This document shows, one piece after another, positions 39,033-48,920 of a DNA stretch of 64,000 nucleotides (the first letter of the stretch is position 1; each line of letters begins with the position of its first letter). A program made the position numbers and the translations under genes. The stretch is from Pomacea canaliculata (Eukaryota > Mollusca > Gastropoda > Architaenioglossa > Ampullariidae): assembly GCF_003073045.1 (NCBI RefSeq), contig NC_037594.1, positions 21,086,927-21,150,926 of the forward strand, given 5' to 3'. The notes under the pieces were generated by a model that was given only the letters and a program-made list of their open reading frames with translations, ran no database searches and was not told the DNA's origin.

Positions 39033-39316
39033 AAGTGATTTACAAGTTCTTTCTCTCTGTGTTCAATTTTTTTTTTTATTGACTGCCCTTTGCCATCAAA
39101 TTTCTCCACAATGAAATCTTTCTGGTTAGATTGTTACTGTTTTCTGAATCGTGGGGGGCTTGTTGCTAGTTTCTCATCGCTTGGAAACGTCTCTATGGAG
39201 CAGCGCCTCCTAGCTAATGTCATGTTGACGTGGATAACATCACGTCAAAGAAGAAAGCCAGTAGTGTCCTGGCAACACACCACAGCAACCACACTCCCCA
39301 CACCAATCGACGACAG

Positions 39317-39326
39317 TATATAAAAG
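39317..39326 (+). promoter_or_regulatory. TATA box of protamine-like gene 1
   Basis: TATATAAAAG lies 175 bp before the ATG. It predicts a start of transcription near 39347 and a 5' UTR of about 145 nt containing a T-rich tract. Confidence 0.7.
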
Positions 39327-39491
39327 CTAGCTCCAGACCTACTCGCCAGCCCACCAGACAACCATCCAGAAGGGCATTTTTTTTTTTTTTTACTTTTTTT
39401 TTCACCTTGAAAACTAAACCGACTGAAAAAGCTGTGGAGAGAGCGAGCGGTGAGCGGTCAAGCGGCACAACAGAGACATCAGGCTGCAGTC

Positions 39492-39941
39492 ATGACGGTC
39501 TCCAGGAAGAACCAGCTCGCCAGCGCCCATTCCAGCCTGCTGATGCATCCTCCCACGAGCGGTCTTCCCCGCAAACTCAACATGTCGCACGTCGTGTCAG
39601 CCATCGAGCAGCTCGGAGAGCGGTCAGGGTCGACCATGCCTTCCATCCGCGCGGCGATGACTTCCCGCTACGGAGGAACATCGGAGAAAGACCTGAAGCG
39701 CTTGCTACTGCGTGCCGTGCGCATGGGTTACATCCGACGATCACCTTACTGCGGCCGCTTCGTGCTCCACTTACCCAGAAGACGCTCATGCAGTAGTCAT
39801 CGTCGTCGTCGGAGCAGACGCCGCGGTCGCCGCAGACGTCGTCGACGGCGGCGACGTTCCAGGCGCAGACGAGGACGCCGCGGCCGACGACGACGAAGCC
39901 GAAGACGCGGCAGGCGACGAAGACGAAGGAGACGTTATTAA
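39492..39941 (+). CDS. Histone H1-like protamine-like sperm nuclear protein 1 (PL type)
   Basis: Intronless, 149 residues. The start is the first ATG of the frame; the codons upstream to 39450 begin only with GTG. Residues about 28-95 form an H1/H5-type winged helix: SHVVSAIEQLGERSGSTMPS aligns with the helix-1/turn of H1 globular domains, followed by IRAAMTSRYG and GRFVLHL as the last strands. From residue 96 the protein is almost pure Arg (RRR runs split by Ser, Gly and His), with a single Cys near residue 100 and no Lys in the tail. This is the architecture of mollusc PL-I proteins, which replace or accompany histones in sperm chromatin. A TATA box precedes it and a histone-type stem-loop follows. 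It lies on the strand opposite to every other gene of the window and has a paralogue 2.1 kb downstream. Confidence 0.88.
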   Translation: MTVSRKNQLASAHSSLLMHPPTSGLPRKLNMSHVVSAIEQLGERSGSTMPSIRAAMTSRYGGTSEKDLKRLLLRAVRMGYIRRSPYCGRFVLHLPRRRSCSSHRRRRSRRRGRRRRRRRRRRSRRRRGRRGRRRRSRRRGRRRRRRRRY

Positions 39942-40030
39942 GCTGAGAAACTTTCCATAATTCCATTTTCATAACTCCAAAAATACACGACAAAAAGGAA
40001 GGAAAAATATCAAAAAATTTGCCCGCCCCC

Positions 40031-40077
40031 GGTCCTTTTAAGGGCCATATGGTTTTCAGGAATTTGTTCAGAAGAGA
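40031..40077 (+). promoter_or_regulatory. Histone mRNA 3' stem-loop and downstream element of PL gene 1
   Basis: GGTCCT-TTTA-AGGGCC (40031-40046) forms a 6-bp stem (one G-T pair) with a 4-nt loop, matching the SLBP-bound histone 3' hairpin. It lies 90 bp after the stop codon. CAGAAGAGA at 40069-40077 resembles the U7 snRNA-binding histone downstream element. Confidence 0.8.
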
Positions 40078-40419
40078 TATGTTACCAATAATATCTTAAT
40101 AGTCTTTATTATTATATGATTTTTACCATTTTATTATTTTATCCTTCTCCTCAAAACCTTTTTAAGTGGTATTTAATTACTCTCCGCTTTGGCATTCTTG
40201 GCAATACTGCGTAAAAAAAAAAAGAAGAAACATGCACCAAAAACAAACATTTGCAAAATAATAAGAATAAGTGCGACACGAAGTGCATAAATGACAGAGA
40301 AAAAAAGTGCACTGCAAATCATCAACAAAAATAAACTTCCTTGATTGACACCAACATTTGAAATACTATTTATGCTAGGAAAACATGATCGGCTGAGGAC
40401 AAAAGAAACAAAAAGTTAA

Positions 40420-41077
40420 GTGTGCTGACCCATTCACGTTTGTTAATGAGCTCAACACTTTCTATGCGCGGTTTGAAGTCAGAACTTCAACAAGTAGATA
40501 ATATCTGCTCTTGACTGTCGGCAGCCCATGTCACAGTCTATGAGGGAGATGGCGTCAGGATTCTCTCTCTTGTTAACCCAAGTAAAGCCTCTGGACCTGA
40601 CAACATGAGAGGCAAGGTTCTAAAGTAGTGTGCTAGTCAGCTAGGGGGTGTCTTTACTAGACTTTTTCTATCTTTCCCTTGACTCTTGCAGTGTCCCCCG
40701 TTTATGGCGTACATCAACAATAGTGTCAGTGCCTAAGATGCCCAATGCTACAGACTTGAAGTATGATATCACTTCAGACTAAACACACCCTCTCCATCCT
40801 AGCTTTCAGCTGTTGCCATCGGGCAGGCGCTACAAAGTGCCATCGCCATCTTAAATAACGGGCACAAAGATTCGTATGCATATCTTGTATTACCTGGCAT
40901 CCTTCTCAGGAATATGTGTGAGAGGGTGTAGGCGTGCGTGCTTGTTGAATGTTGTATGTCGGCACGTTTTTTTTTATTATTGTTATTATTATTATTATTT
41001 TCATCATCCTCATCATCCTCATCATCCTCATCATCCTCATCATCCTCATCCTCATCCTCCTCATCATCATCATTAGT
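40420..41077 (+). mobile_element. Broken LINE fragment (CR1/L2-like reverse-transcriptase pieces) with microsatellite tail
   Basis: Plus-strand pieces include NELNTFYARFE, SKASGPDNMRGKVLK and, further on, LLPSGRRYKVP-like text. These are typical of the region before the RT motifs and of the 3' end of CR1/L2-type LINEs. Frames are interrupted and the middle of the RT is missing. The fragment ends in an ATT/CATCCT microsatellite (40975-41077). It sits between the two protamine-like genes. Confidence 0.65.
40975..41077. repeat. Microsatellite (ATT)n and (CATCCT)n
   Basis: ATT units followed by about eight CATCCT-type hexamers, forming the tail of the LINE fragment. Confidence 0.9.
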
Positions 41078-41187
41078 AATTACGCTCTGGGTGTCCTAGC
41101 GAAGAATGAAAAATATTAAAAAAGAAACAATTGCAGAAGGACTAAATCTTCTCTCTGCTCCAGCGAGTCGATCACCGTCATTTAATG

Positions 41188-41226
41188 TTACGTCATGACG
41201 TCATATTTTATTTTGAAAATACGTCA
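41188..41226. promoter_or_regulatory. Cluster of three CRE-like sites upstream of PL gene 2
   Basis: TTACGTCA (41188-41195), a perfect TGACGTCA (41196-41203) and ACGTCA (41221-41226) lie within 40 bp. CRE sites drive post-meiotic testis genes in vertebrates through CREM; the same role here is inference. A weak TATA-like tttaaaaag follows at about 41239. Confidence 0.5.
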
Positions 41227-41588
41227 TATCCATCAGGCTTTAAAAAGTTTCATTTTATTTTTAATCCATCCTTGGCATCGGTAATAAACACCAGTATCAG
41301 TGACTGTGCCATCCTTCCAAAATAAGGCGATCCTGTTTGGGACGTCAAGGAGACACGCCATGGATACCAAGGTAACACCCACAGTGAAGAAACCAGAGAA
41401 AATCCGAGAATCGTTGCGTCAGTCCCGTTGCCATTGTCTCCGAAGAGCGAATCCCATAGCAACCGTCTCTGTTTACCTGGACCGACGTCAAAATTACCCA
41501 GCCTTTCTGTCAGTCAAAGTGAAGTAGTAACGGAGCGAGGAGCGAATGCTCCCATGCCTGCTTCTCGGTTGACAGGTAGCTAGCAGCC

Positions 41589-42191
41589 ATGAAAGCCAGG
41601 TATGGCCATGGAGCACAAAAAGATGGAAAGGGTGGGCCACAGCTGGAAGGCCCCAGCCACGGTTACAGCGACAGCTGCCGCCAGAAGCCTCTGACGGTGG
41701 CCACCGTCGTCAAGGCTGTGTCCGTGCTGGGCGAACCCCACGGCTCCACCTTCGCTTCCATCCGAAAGTTGCTGCAGCGGGAGTGGGATCCCAGTCTGAC
41801 GTCCCGCGAGATCAAGCAAACGCTGGTCCGTGGAGTCAGCAGCGGCAAGGTGAAGGCTGTCGCGCATCACTTCTTCTCGAAAGCAACCGTCGGCTCCGAC
41901 CATCGGCGATACAGTCGACAGGTCTCGGGGTCACGCAGGCCATCTAGATGTTGCGGACGACGCTCCAGAAGACGGCGGCGGAGGCGTAAGCGAAGGCGAA
42001 GGCGAAGGCGAAGGCGAAGGCGTAGGCGTAGACGCAGGCCGCGAGGTCGTGTGAGGAGAAGTTGCGGCTGTTGGTGCCAAAGGTGTCGAAGGAGGAGAAA
42101 ACAGAGGAGAAGAAGGAAAAAGAGGAACAGGAAGCCGTCAAAGCCGGCCCCACCACCTGATGCGTCGTCTCCTGAACCCCCATCTGAATAA
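41589..42191 (+). CDS. Histone H1-like protamine-like sperm nuclear protein 2 (PL type)
   Basis: Intronless, 200 residues, ATG at 41589. Residues about 33-100 form an H1-type winged helix: LTVATVVKAVSVLGEPHGST, then ASIRKLLQREW and a final HHFFSKATV strand. The tail (about 115-185) is mainly Arg with a few Lys and ends in a Pro/Ser/Glu-rich stretch (KPAPPPDASSPEPPSE). A C-x-C-x-C-x2-C cluster with one Trp lies at residues 159-166. A CGAAGG hexanucleotide repeat encodes part of the Arg tract. Similarity of domain order and of the 3' hairpin to the gene 2.1 kb upstream shows a tandem pair, though the winged helices have diverged strongly. An alternative reading as a somatic linker histone is unlikely given Arg instead of Lys. 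Confidence 0.88.
   Translation: MKARYGHGAQKDGKGGPQLEGPSHGYSDSCRQKPLTVATVVKAVSVLGEPHGSTFASIRKLLQREWDPSLTSREIKQTLVRGVSSGKVKAVAHHFFSKATVGSDHRRYSRQVSGSRRPSRCCGRRSRRRRRRRKRRRRRRRRRRRRRRRRPRGRVRRSCGCWCQRCRRRRKQRRRRKKRNRKPSKPAPPPDASSPEPPSE
41991..42034 (+). repeat. Coding hexanucleotide repeat CGAAGG in the Arg tail
   Basis: About five CGAAGG units followed by CGTAGG variants encode consecutive Arg residues of PL gene 2. Confidence 0.9.
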
Positions 42192-42301
42192 ACCTTAACG
42201 CTCGGAGCAACACCTGTTCAGTGAGTAAACTTGTCACTGTCGTACGTTAAAAAAAAACTTCAAAGTCTTACCAAAACCAAACCAAAAAAATGCTGTCTTA
42301 C

Positions 42302-42333
42302 GGTCCTTTTCAGGACCAAAAGATGCCAAGAGA
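42302..42333 (+). promoter_or_regulatory. Histone mRNA 3' stem-loop and downstream element of PL gene 2
   Basis: GGTCCT-TTTC-AGGACC (42302-42317) is a perfect 6-bp stem with the canonical TTTC loop, followed by A-rich text. It lies 110 bp after the stop. CAAGAGA at 42327-42333 matches the purine-rich U7 target. Confidence 0.88.
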
Positions 42334-42896
42334 TTTAACCAGAACTGGTAGTTATGCCGCAATTCCTATTTCCACTCAGTTAGGCCTATTTAATAAACCA
42401 CTGTTGTAATTTCTGGAGGAACAAAACATCAACAACCAAGAAAATAAATGACATTCGATCACTGTACAGTCATACAAATGTTGGACTGTCTCCTGTAAAG
42501 TAAAAATAGTGTGTGTGTGTGTCTGTGAAAAAGACATTACACATTACATCAAAACAATTTTATTTTTCATTTTAAATGGAAGCTGTAGAAACGATCATTC
42601 CAACAGCAGCAGCCTTCAGCAGTACTCATTTGTTTGTTCTTTCCGTTATCACTAGGCTTGTTGTGTAGTCACCTGGCCTGGGATTTTGGTATTTTACCGG
42701 CCCGCCGCACAGCTTAGAAGTTTCAGACCGGCTGGCAAAAAGAAAGCTTTGCCCTCCCCTGGACTACATAGTGATATTGATACTATATTAGTGCCAGTAG
42801 CCAGCAAAAAAAAAAAAAAAAAGAACACACCATTGCAAAAACATTTCTAAAACTCCTGTCCCGCAAATAATTAGGGCAATAAATTTATCAAGGTGA

Positions 42897-43073
42897 GGAT
42901 GTTAACTAGGGTATCTATTCTGGGAGCGACGATCATCCCGAAAAAATCATTCCAAGGTTAGTTTCGGGTGAAGTGGGGAAACGCAGTATTATTATGTCGT
43001 CATAATAAATTATGTTTGAATGTTTTTTACGTCACTCTGTGCGTCATCAAGAGCCATGGTGACCATTGTCACT
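42897..43073 (+). repeat. Upstream repeat copy B
   Basis: It matches copy A (38844-39032) in orientation and order, lacks the perfect CRE of copy A but keeps TTACGTCA-type half sites. It lies just outside the hAT-like right end. No protamine-like gene follows it. Confidence 0.85.
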
Positions 43074-43553
43074 GCTCTCGGCGACCCTGCCTACCTGGAC
43101 GACTTTTCGCACTCACATGTAAATTAAATCGAGCTCACAGCTTTGCAAACATTGAATTAAATGTTTTTCTCCTGAAATTCTTCGCCTGGTCCAGCAGTAA
43201 GAAGCGAGCCTTCCACCTCCGAGATGTCAGGGCAGCACATGCTCTTTACCATCCATTATTTGCGATGTCAGACGGCAAGAAGATGGCGGCCCTCATCACT
43301 GAGATCAGGTGAAGTGTCGGCGTGTGCAGCTCCTGGCACAGCTCATTATCCATTGGGCTGGTGAGCCGCTCACATTAAGCATGATTCATGCGCCCGAGTG
43401 CAGCCTTCACACCGACAAGCGCAGCATCTGAGACATTAAAGGCTCCAGCGGTTGACGTTAATTGGGTCAGAGATGGCTTCCTGAACAAATTAGTGCGAAA
43501 ATAGTGCGCTAGACCTCAGCACTCGCGCCATTCGCCGGGTGTTCTCTCGCTCT

Positions 43554-43634
43554 CGACGAGAAAACCAAATGTTTGTGTGTGTGTGTCTGTATGTGTGTGT
43601 GTGGTTGTCTGTTTGTGTCTGTGTGTGTCTGTGT
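43554..43634. repeat. GT/TG-rich microsatellite
   Basis: Interrupted (TG)n with TCTG variants. Confidence 0.9.
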
Positions 43635-46570
43635 TGTTTGACAGCTTCTTGTCACTTAGCGAAACAGAGTCTTACGTCATCCTTTAGGGTCAAAGGCAGG
43701 TCACGTATGCTGATAAATTTTACCTGCCAGGCAGCCTGACGGCGACCTGTCCGGAGTTTTTCTTTGCTGAAGTTTTACCTGTCAGATGGGAATGTATAGT
43801 CTTGTATTTTTTTTCCAAGCTATTTCATCTCTCGACTGACTTTTCTTAACATTTACACTAATTCATAATGTCTATTCCTGTTTTTTTTTTAAAGAAATGA
43901 TATGAGTCAAGGTGAGGCGAGAAAGATAATTCTCATTACAACCTTTTTGTGAAAATACAGGGAAAAAAATGAAAGATATGTTTTAACTGAACTTTGATCC
44001 TGTAAAGCCCAGATATGCTGCTTTGATGTGGATATGAATTGTGTGAATATATAATGACTGTGTGAACATCAAATTCTACTCAAACAGCTGTAGGGAAGAA
44101 CCGATGGCGATTGTGTCTTGTTTCTTGAACATTCTCAGGTGGTTTTTCTATTCACAACTTCTTAACGACAACCTTTTCTTCAATTATTTTAAATTCACGT
44201 CTCTCCTTGTCTGTTATTTAAAGACTTCTTCCGCTTGATAAGAATGGGATAACTAGTTAAGACCTCAAGCCTGTAATAAAACAGAAACTTCAACTCTTTT
44301 CACCTCCACAACCATTACCTCACTCCATCCACTGGAAACACACATTTCCACAGACGCTCCACTTAGTTCACTTTCCCATTTAATTCAAGAAACATTACTT
44401 TTTGCTTTACTCAAGAAAGTTAAGATCCTTTCATAATCTGTTTTACCTGGTGAACCACATTAGCTGTCATACATCTTTATCCCCGAAAGTCAATTGAACA
44501 TCAGAGAGTACACTTGCATAAGTAATAATACCAACACAGCTCTCTTCCCATTAGTATAGAGGAGGGAGGGAAAAAAGCAAGAAAGGAGGAAGCAAGAGAG
44601 GAAGCAAGATTTCTTTTTATTAGTTATTTAAATTTGCAGGCCCAAAAGTTTGCCAGGTCGAGCAGTTCCCGGAGGCTGTACGATGCCAGTGACGTATAGA
44701 GACATAAATCCTGAGGGATTCTCAGGTTTGAGCTGTTGTGTTTTCTACAATGGGGAGTGGAGCGTGACGCACTCAGGCCTTTATATTTGTGGGCGGCCTT
44801 AAAATAACGAAGATGGCGCAAACAGCTAGGAATATATGTCCACAGCTGAACTACAAGTATGGCTTCATGAGAGAAATTTGTTGACTGGTATTTCTGTGAA
44901 CAAGCAGCCGACAGCAATCTGCATACACACATGCGCACAGATGCCACGCACGGACACGCCCACGTACAGATGTAACTCTAACGCACCACAAAGCACGCAC
45001 GCACGCACGCATGCTCACACTTGAGCGCCCACGTCCATTCCTCAGATTACTGAACAATCCTCATTAAAATGTCTCTCAGGCAGGAAGCCCGCAGCCGGAG
45101 ATGAAGCAGAGTTGATGAGGCAGCCGCCTGGTCATGACTTGAGTTTGATCGTGCTTTGCCGTGCTTGTAGCCGGGAACTGCGTGCCGACGCTATTTCTGT
45201 GCATTTCCACCTTCCCCTCAACCTCTCTCCTCCACCAGGTTCTCTCTTCCTGGCTTATCACAAATAGAAACCCCTCCTTCTCCTCCTCCTCCTCCTACGC
45301 CATTGCCAGCTTAACCGTGTGTCAAGCGAAATGACTGAACTGTGCTCACTCCACTCAAGCCATGATTTAGATCATCCCCTACCCCGTTTCTAACCCTTGA
45401 ACTCGTGGCCTGACTCATACTTCTGGCATGAATTCCTATTCTGCTCGCAGGATTCCGGACTGTGTTGACACGGCCTCCACGGATCGGATCCTCAACAACA
45501 ACCCCTGTGTACGCATAGCGTGTGTGCGTAGACTTCTGTCAGGAAATAGAGATACGTCGAAGATGCACCCCCTACCCTCCTCTTCTTCTTGAAGTCCGAT
45601 GAGAACTTAGGAGTTTGTTGATGAGGTCGTAAGTGTCGCCGAGGAGACGGGGGGTCAAATGATAACGCTAGTTAGGAAGGGAGGGATGAGGTCGAATTGC
45701 AACGAGCGAAGGGAGGAGCCCTGATGCAGTCCAGGGTCAAGTAGGTTCGTGCTGAGATCTTCCAAGGGTGGAAGCTTCCTGATGCCATGACGAAGCTTCT
45801 CAGATTGCCAGCAGTCGATATCTTTCTCTCCTCTCATCCACGAAATGTGTATCACGTCCTCTCGTGACCCGGGGCGACCTCCGGAGTCAAGGAAACGTTT
45901 TCCAGGAAAATAAACCTCCGCCATAATAATAGAAGCCGTTCTTCAAACTATTTAAACACCCGAACATTTAGTGTTATTTGTCTGCAAACGTCAGGGAGAG
46001 CCAGAGGTCGAGTCTGGAGACAATTTCTGCAGATTCTTCATCATGACATTTGGATGCCATGAAAACTGCGCAGACTGCAAAATGACTCGCTCCTGCTTCC
46101 CTACCTATTACTGCTTAGTTCGTCATACATTTTATATGAAAAGCCGTTCCTCCAGCAAACTCCTGAAAGCTTTTCGTGCCCCGAAACACCAGACGTAAAT
46201 ATTTAGGTTCCTTGAAATCGTAATTTCTTGGCTGTAAACTTCACGTAACCGGCACAGAGGATCAAAGACGGGAACTTTTAAAAGAGAGATCGACAGACAT
46301 CCAGACGACGTAAACGAGATCCAGATAATGACAACGGCAATGACAGTGGCAGTTATATTTTCTTTTTGTTTCCTAGTGGGATAGAATAAGAAAAAGAATG
46401 CTTTTTCACATCAAACTTTCGCCCTAAGAAAGGGAAGATGGTGATGAATTTTTACAATAAAAAATGGTATGAAAAGAGTGAAAGAATGTTAAAATAAATG
46501 CAAATAGGTTTTACACCGTGATCAAGGATATACGAAAGAGAAAGAGGTGGAGGGGGGAGGGTAACAAGAA

Positions 46571-46640
46571 CGCAGTGGGATTCGAACGCATGGTTTTGCA
46601 GACTCAATGCATTCTGCTACTGACCACACCTACACATGTT
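46571..46640 (-). mobile_element. tRNA-like SINE head
   Basis: On the minus strand TGTGGTCAGTAGCAGAATGC (A-box-like) is followed by GCGTTCGAATCCCAC (B box) at tRNA-like spacing. No complete cloverleaf was seen. Confidence 0.5.
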
Positions 46641-48920
46641 TACTGAGCATCGCTGAGCCACATCATAAGGATGGCACCGGTGCACCACTCTCGTAGCCAA
46701 GCCCCCAGGCACTGTGCTGTTGCAGTGTTTGCCAGCAGTAACCTCCATCACCAAGCTTTCCCTCCCTCCTCCAGCCCCCTACTCCCCACTTGACTCCCTC
46801 TCGCCCCGTGTAAACGTCATTAACAGACGTGGCTCTGCGGTGGGTGGCTCTGGCTGCTCTGTACTCGTGCCTGGCACTGCAGACCATTCACAGCCATCTT
46901 GCACAGAACGAAAAAAGCATCCTTTTGAAGATTGCTGAGAATTCGATGCTGCCAGGTGGATTATTTACCTGACCTTTCAATCGTTCGCTACCTGTCCATC
47001 TGTCTGTTAGCGAAGTACCGACAAACACCCCGTCACACCAGCTCCCAGACTGCAGTTATTTTTAGAATCGTAGGTACGAACCTGCCAAATGATGCTCTGA
47101 TGCTAACCTGTGACCCTCTCCCATGGAGGTCATGGATTAACATCGATGTTAGTAAGTAAAATGAATCATTGTTCTGAAGCGGCCGCTATCCTGAAGCAAA
47201 TATTACAAACTAAGGAAGAATTGTTTTTGATACTGTCGTTGAAACCCAAAGATACCTATTGTATCCTAAAGACAGACAAAAGGTGTGCAGACAGGCAGAC
47301 AGAACATCAAAATACACACAGACGCAAGCAACATTCATTTTCACAGTCTGCACACAAAAGTCACACCCAAGGTACCGGACACTGATTGCACTGCATATTT
47401 ATTCAACAGTAGAAACAGACTGCGCCAGTCATGTGGCGCCAAACAAAGCTAGAACATTCGACTGGAAGTAACACCAAAATTCTTTTTTAAAAAATGTAAC
47501 TGAATTTCAGAAAAGTCTACAACACCAAGCGATAAATACTATTTTAAAATAACTATAAAATAGAGCAATATAATATCTTCGATAAATACTCACGAAATAT
47601 CCAAACACAAAATATCCAACACCTCTTCTGCTTGTATTCAAAGCTTATTTCGATGATCGAACCAAATAATTCTCGGAAACAACTATAAGTAATTTAAAAC
47701 TTTTCAGTTGTAATGAATGAATGAGTCAGTCAAACAGGTTCAAATTTTCTTCATCTGCACATTTTCTGCATGCTGATGTTGATCAGTAATGACTAATCGC
47801 CACAACAAAAGAGAAGCACAACATGTATGTATATGTATAGAAATAATAATTCTTGTCAACAAAGGCATTCATTGTGCAAGCCGATACAGAAGACAGTGTA
47901 GATGTATAAAGTCAGCGGCGTAGTCCCCTTATCTATGCATAGTTCACGACAGACAAGTCTACATACAAATATGTTGTTTGGTTTAAATCCTCTTTCCGGT
48001 TATTACACATTCCTTCACATCGAATACCACGAAACTGATTGCAATAACAACTTTTCAGAAAAGCTGAATTCCGTGTGTTTACCTAGAGAAAATTATATTG
48101 ACCTCGCAAACAACTTTCTTGCCCCACACATGCAAATAAATGCAGGTAAGACCTACACATGCAGGCACAAATAAATGATAGAAAGTTTACCTGGAAGAAT
48201 AACTGACGTTAGTGATGTTACGTTTGTCTCTCGGGGTTTGACAGAACTGACGGCGCCTCTCTTAAATATATTTTCTAACTTGTGAAGTTTAAACATCATC
48301 TGCCAGTGTGGTGATCAAGGCGCTTGTACAGCCGTGGAGATAGAATTTTTCAGTTCACAAGTATACCTAAGTCACAAGCACGCCCAGAGATGATGCTAAA
48401 TCTTAAAGAAATTTTCAGAAGACAAATTGGCGGCTGTGTCCTCTTCGCGAACTTTGGTCGTTGGGTGTCGAGTGGTGGTCTCTGAAATCTGTTGGGTGGT
48501 AACTTTATTTTTTTGCAAGTAACACAATCTGAGACCTGTATAACTACTGGGCAACACACTCTAGAATAGCGATTGATGGTAGATATCCTCTCCGGCATTC
48601 CAGCTAGAAGGTAGGAAATGAGCTCTAACATCCTGCACACATATATGGAGTTTTAACAGATACTTTCTTGCGGCAGATCCAAGCATTAAGCAATACACAA
48701 TGTGCCTCTTTATAACAACACAGAGACCCACGAGCCGACTCTGCGGAATGCAGGAGTCGATCCAGTCCAACCCAGTCCAGTTCAAGACTTGTCCCGCGTT
48801 CAAGACAAGACGCTGCACGACGTCACGTTTGAAGATGGAGGTACCACGGCGCTCAAACAACGGATCGTCGTCGTCGACCCAAAGCTGCGTGACGAGGTGC
48901 ACGTCAGGTGACGTCACGGT

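Larger units (their letters stand above)
38763..42761. mobile_element. Segment bounded by hAT-like terminal inverted repeats
   Basis: The left end is CAGGGGTGGGCAAAGC and the right end, inverted, is CAGGGGAGGGCAAAGC (15 of 16). Both continue into GGCCCG-rich text typical of hAT termini. The flanks are 8-mers gtctacac (38755-38762) and gactacat (42762-42769), identical at 6 of 8 positions, as expected for an aged hAT target duplication. No transposase frame is visible inside. It contains both protamine-like genes and a LINE fragment. It may be a hAT element that captured the genes, or two unrelated hAT ends that happen to flank them. Confidence 0.5.
43074..48920. other. Intergenic stretch
   Basis: It contains a GT/TG-rich microsatellite (43554-43634), a GAGG/AGGA-rich patch near 44560-44610, ACGC repeats near 44985-45012 and a tRNA-like SINE head (46571-46640). 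A minus-strand AATAAA (tttatt at 48504-48509) about 410 bp beyond the stop of the KY-type gene may be its poly(A) signal. No supported gene. Confidence 0.4.

Noticed and set aside
39230..39796. A 188-codon plus-strand frame overlapping PL gene 1
   Set aside because: It is a shadow in another frame of the Arg-rich gene and its 5' UTR; the Phe run comes from the T tract and no domain is present.
39577..39993. Minus-strand frame antisense to PL gene 1
   Set aside because: Arg-codon repeats read backwards give artificial Val/Asp-rich frames.
40975..41077. CRISPR-like regular repeats
   Set aside because: Simple CATCCT hexamers without spacers, in a eukaryotic LINE tail.
44624..44947. 107-codon minus-strand frame ending in SLRELLDLANF, faintly like a SOCS box
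   Set aside because: Only one short weak resemblance, no splice context and no preceding ankyrin-type repeats.
46571..46640. tRNA gene
   Set aside because: A and B boxes are present but no acceptor or anticodon stem pairs, so it was kept only as a SINE head.
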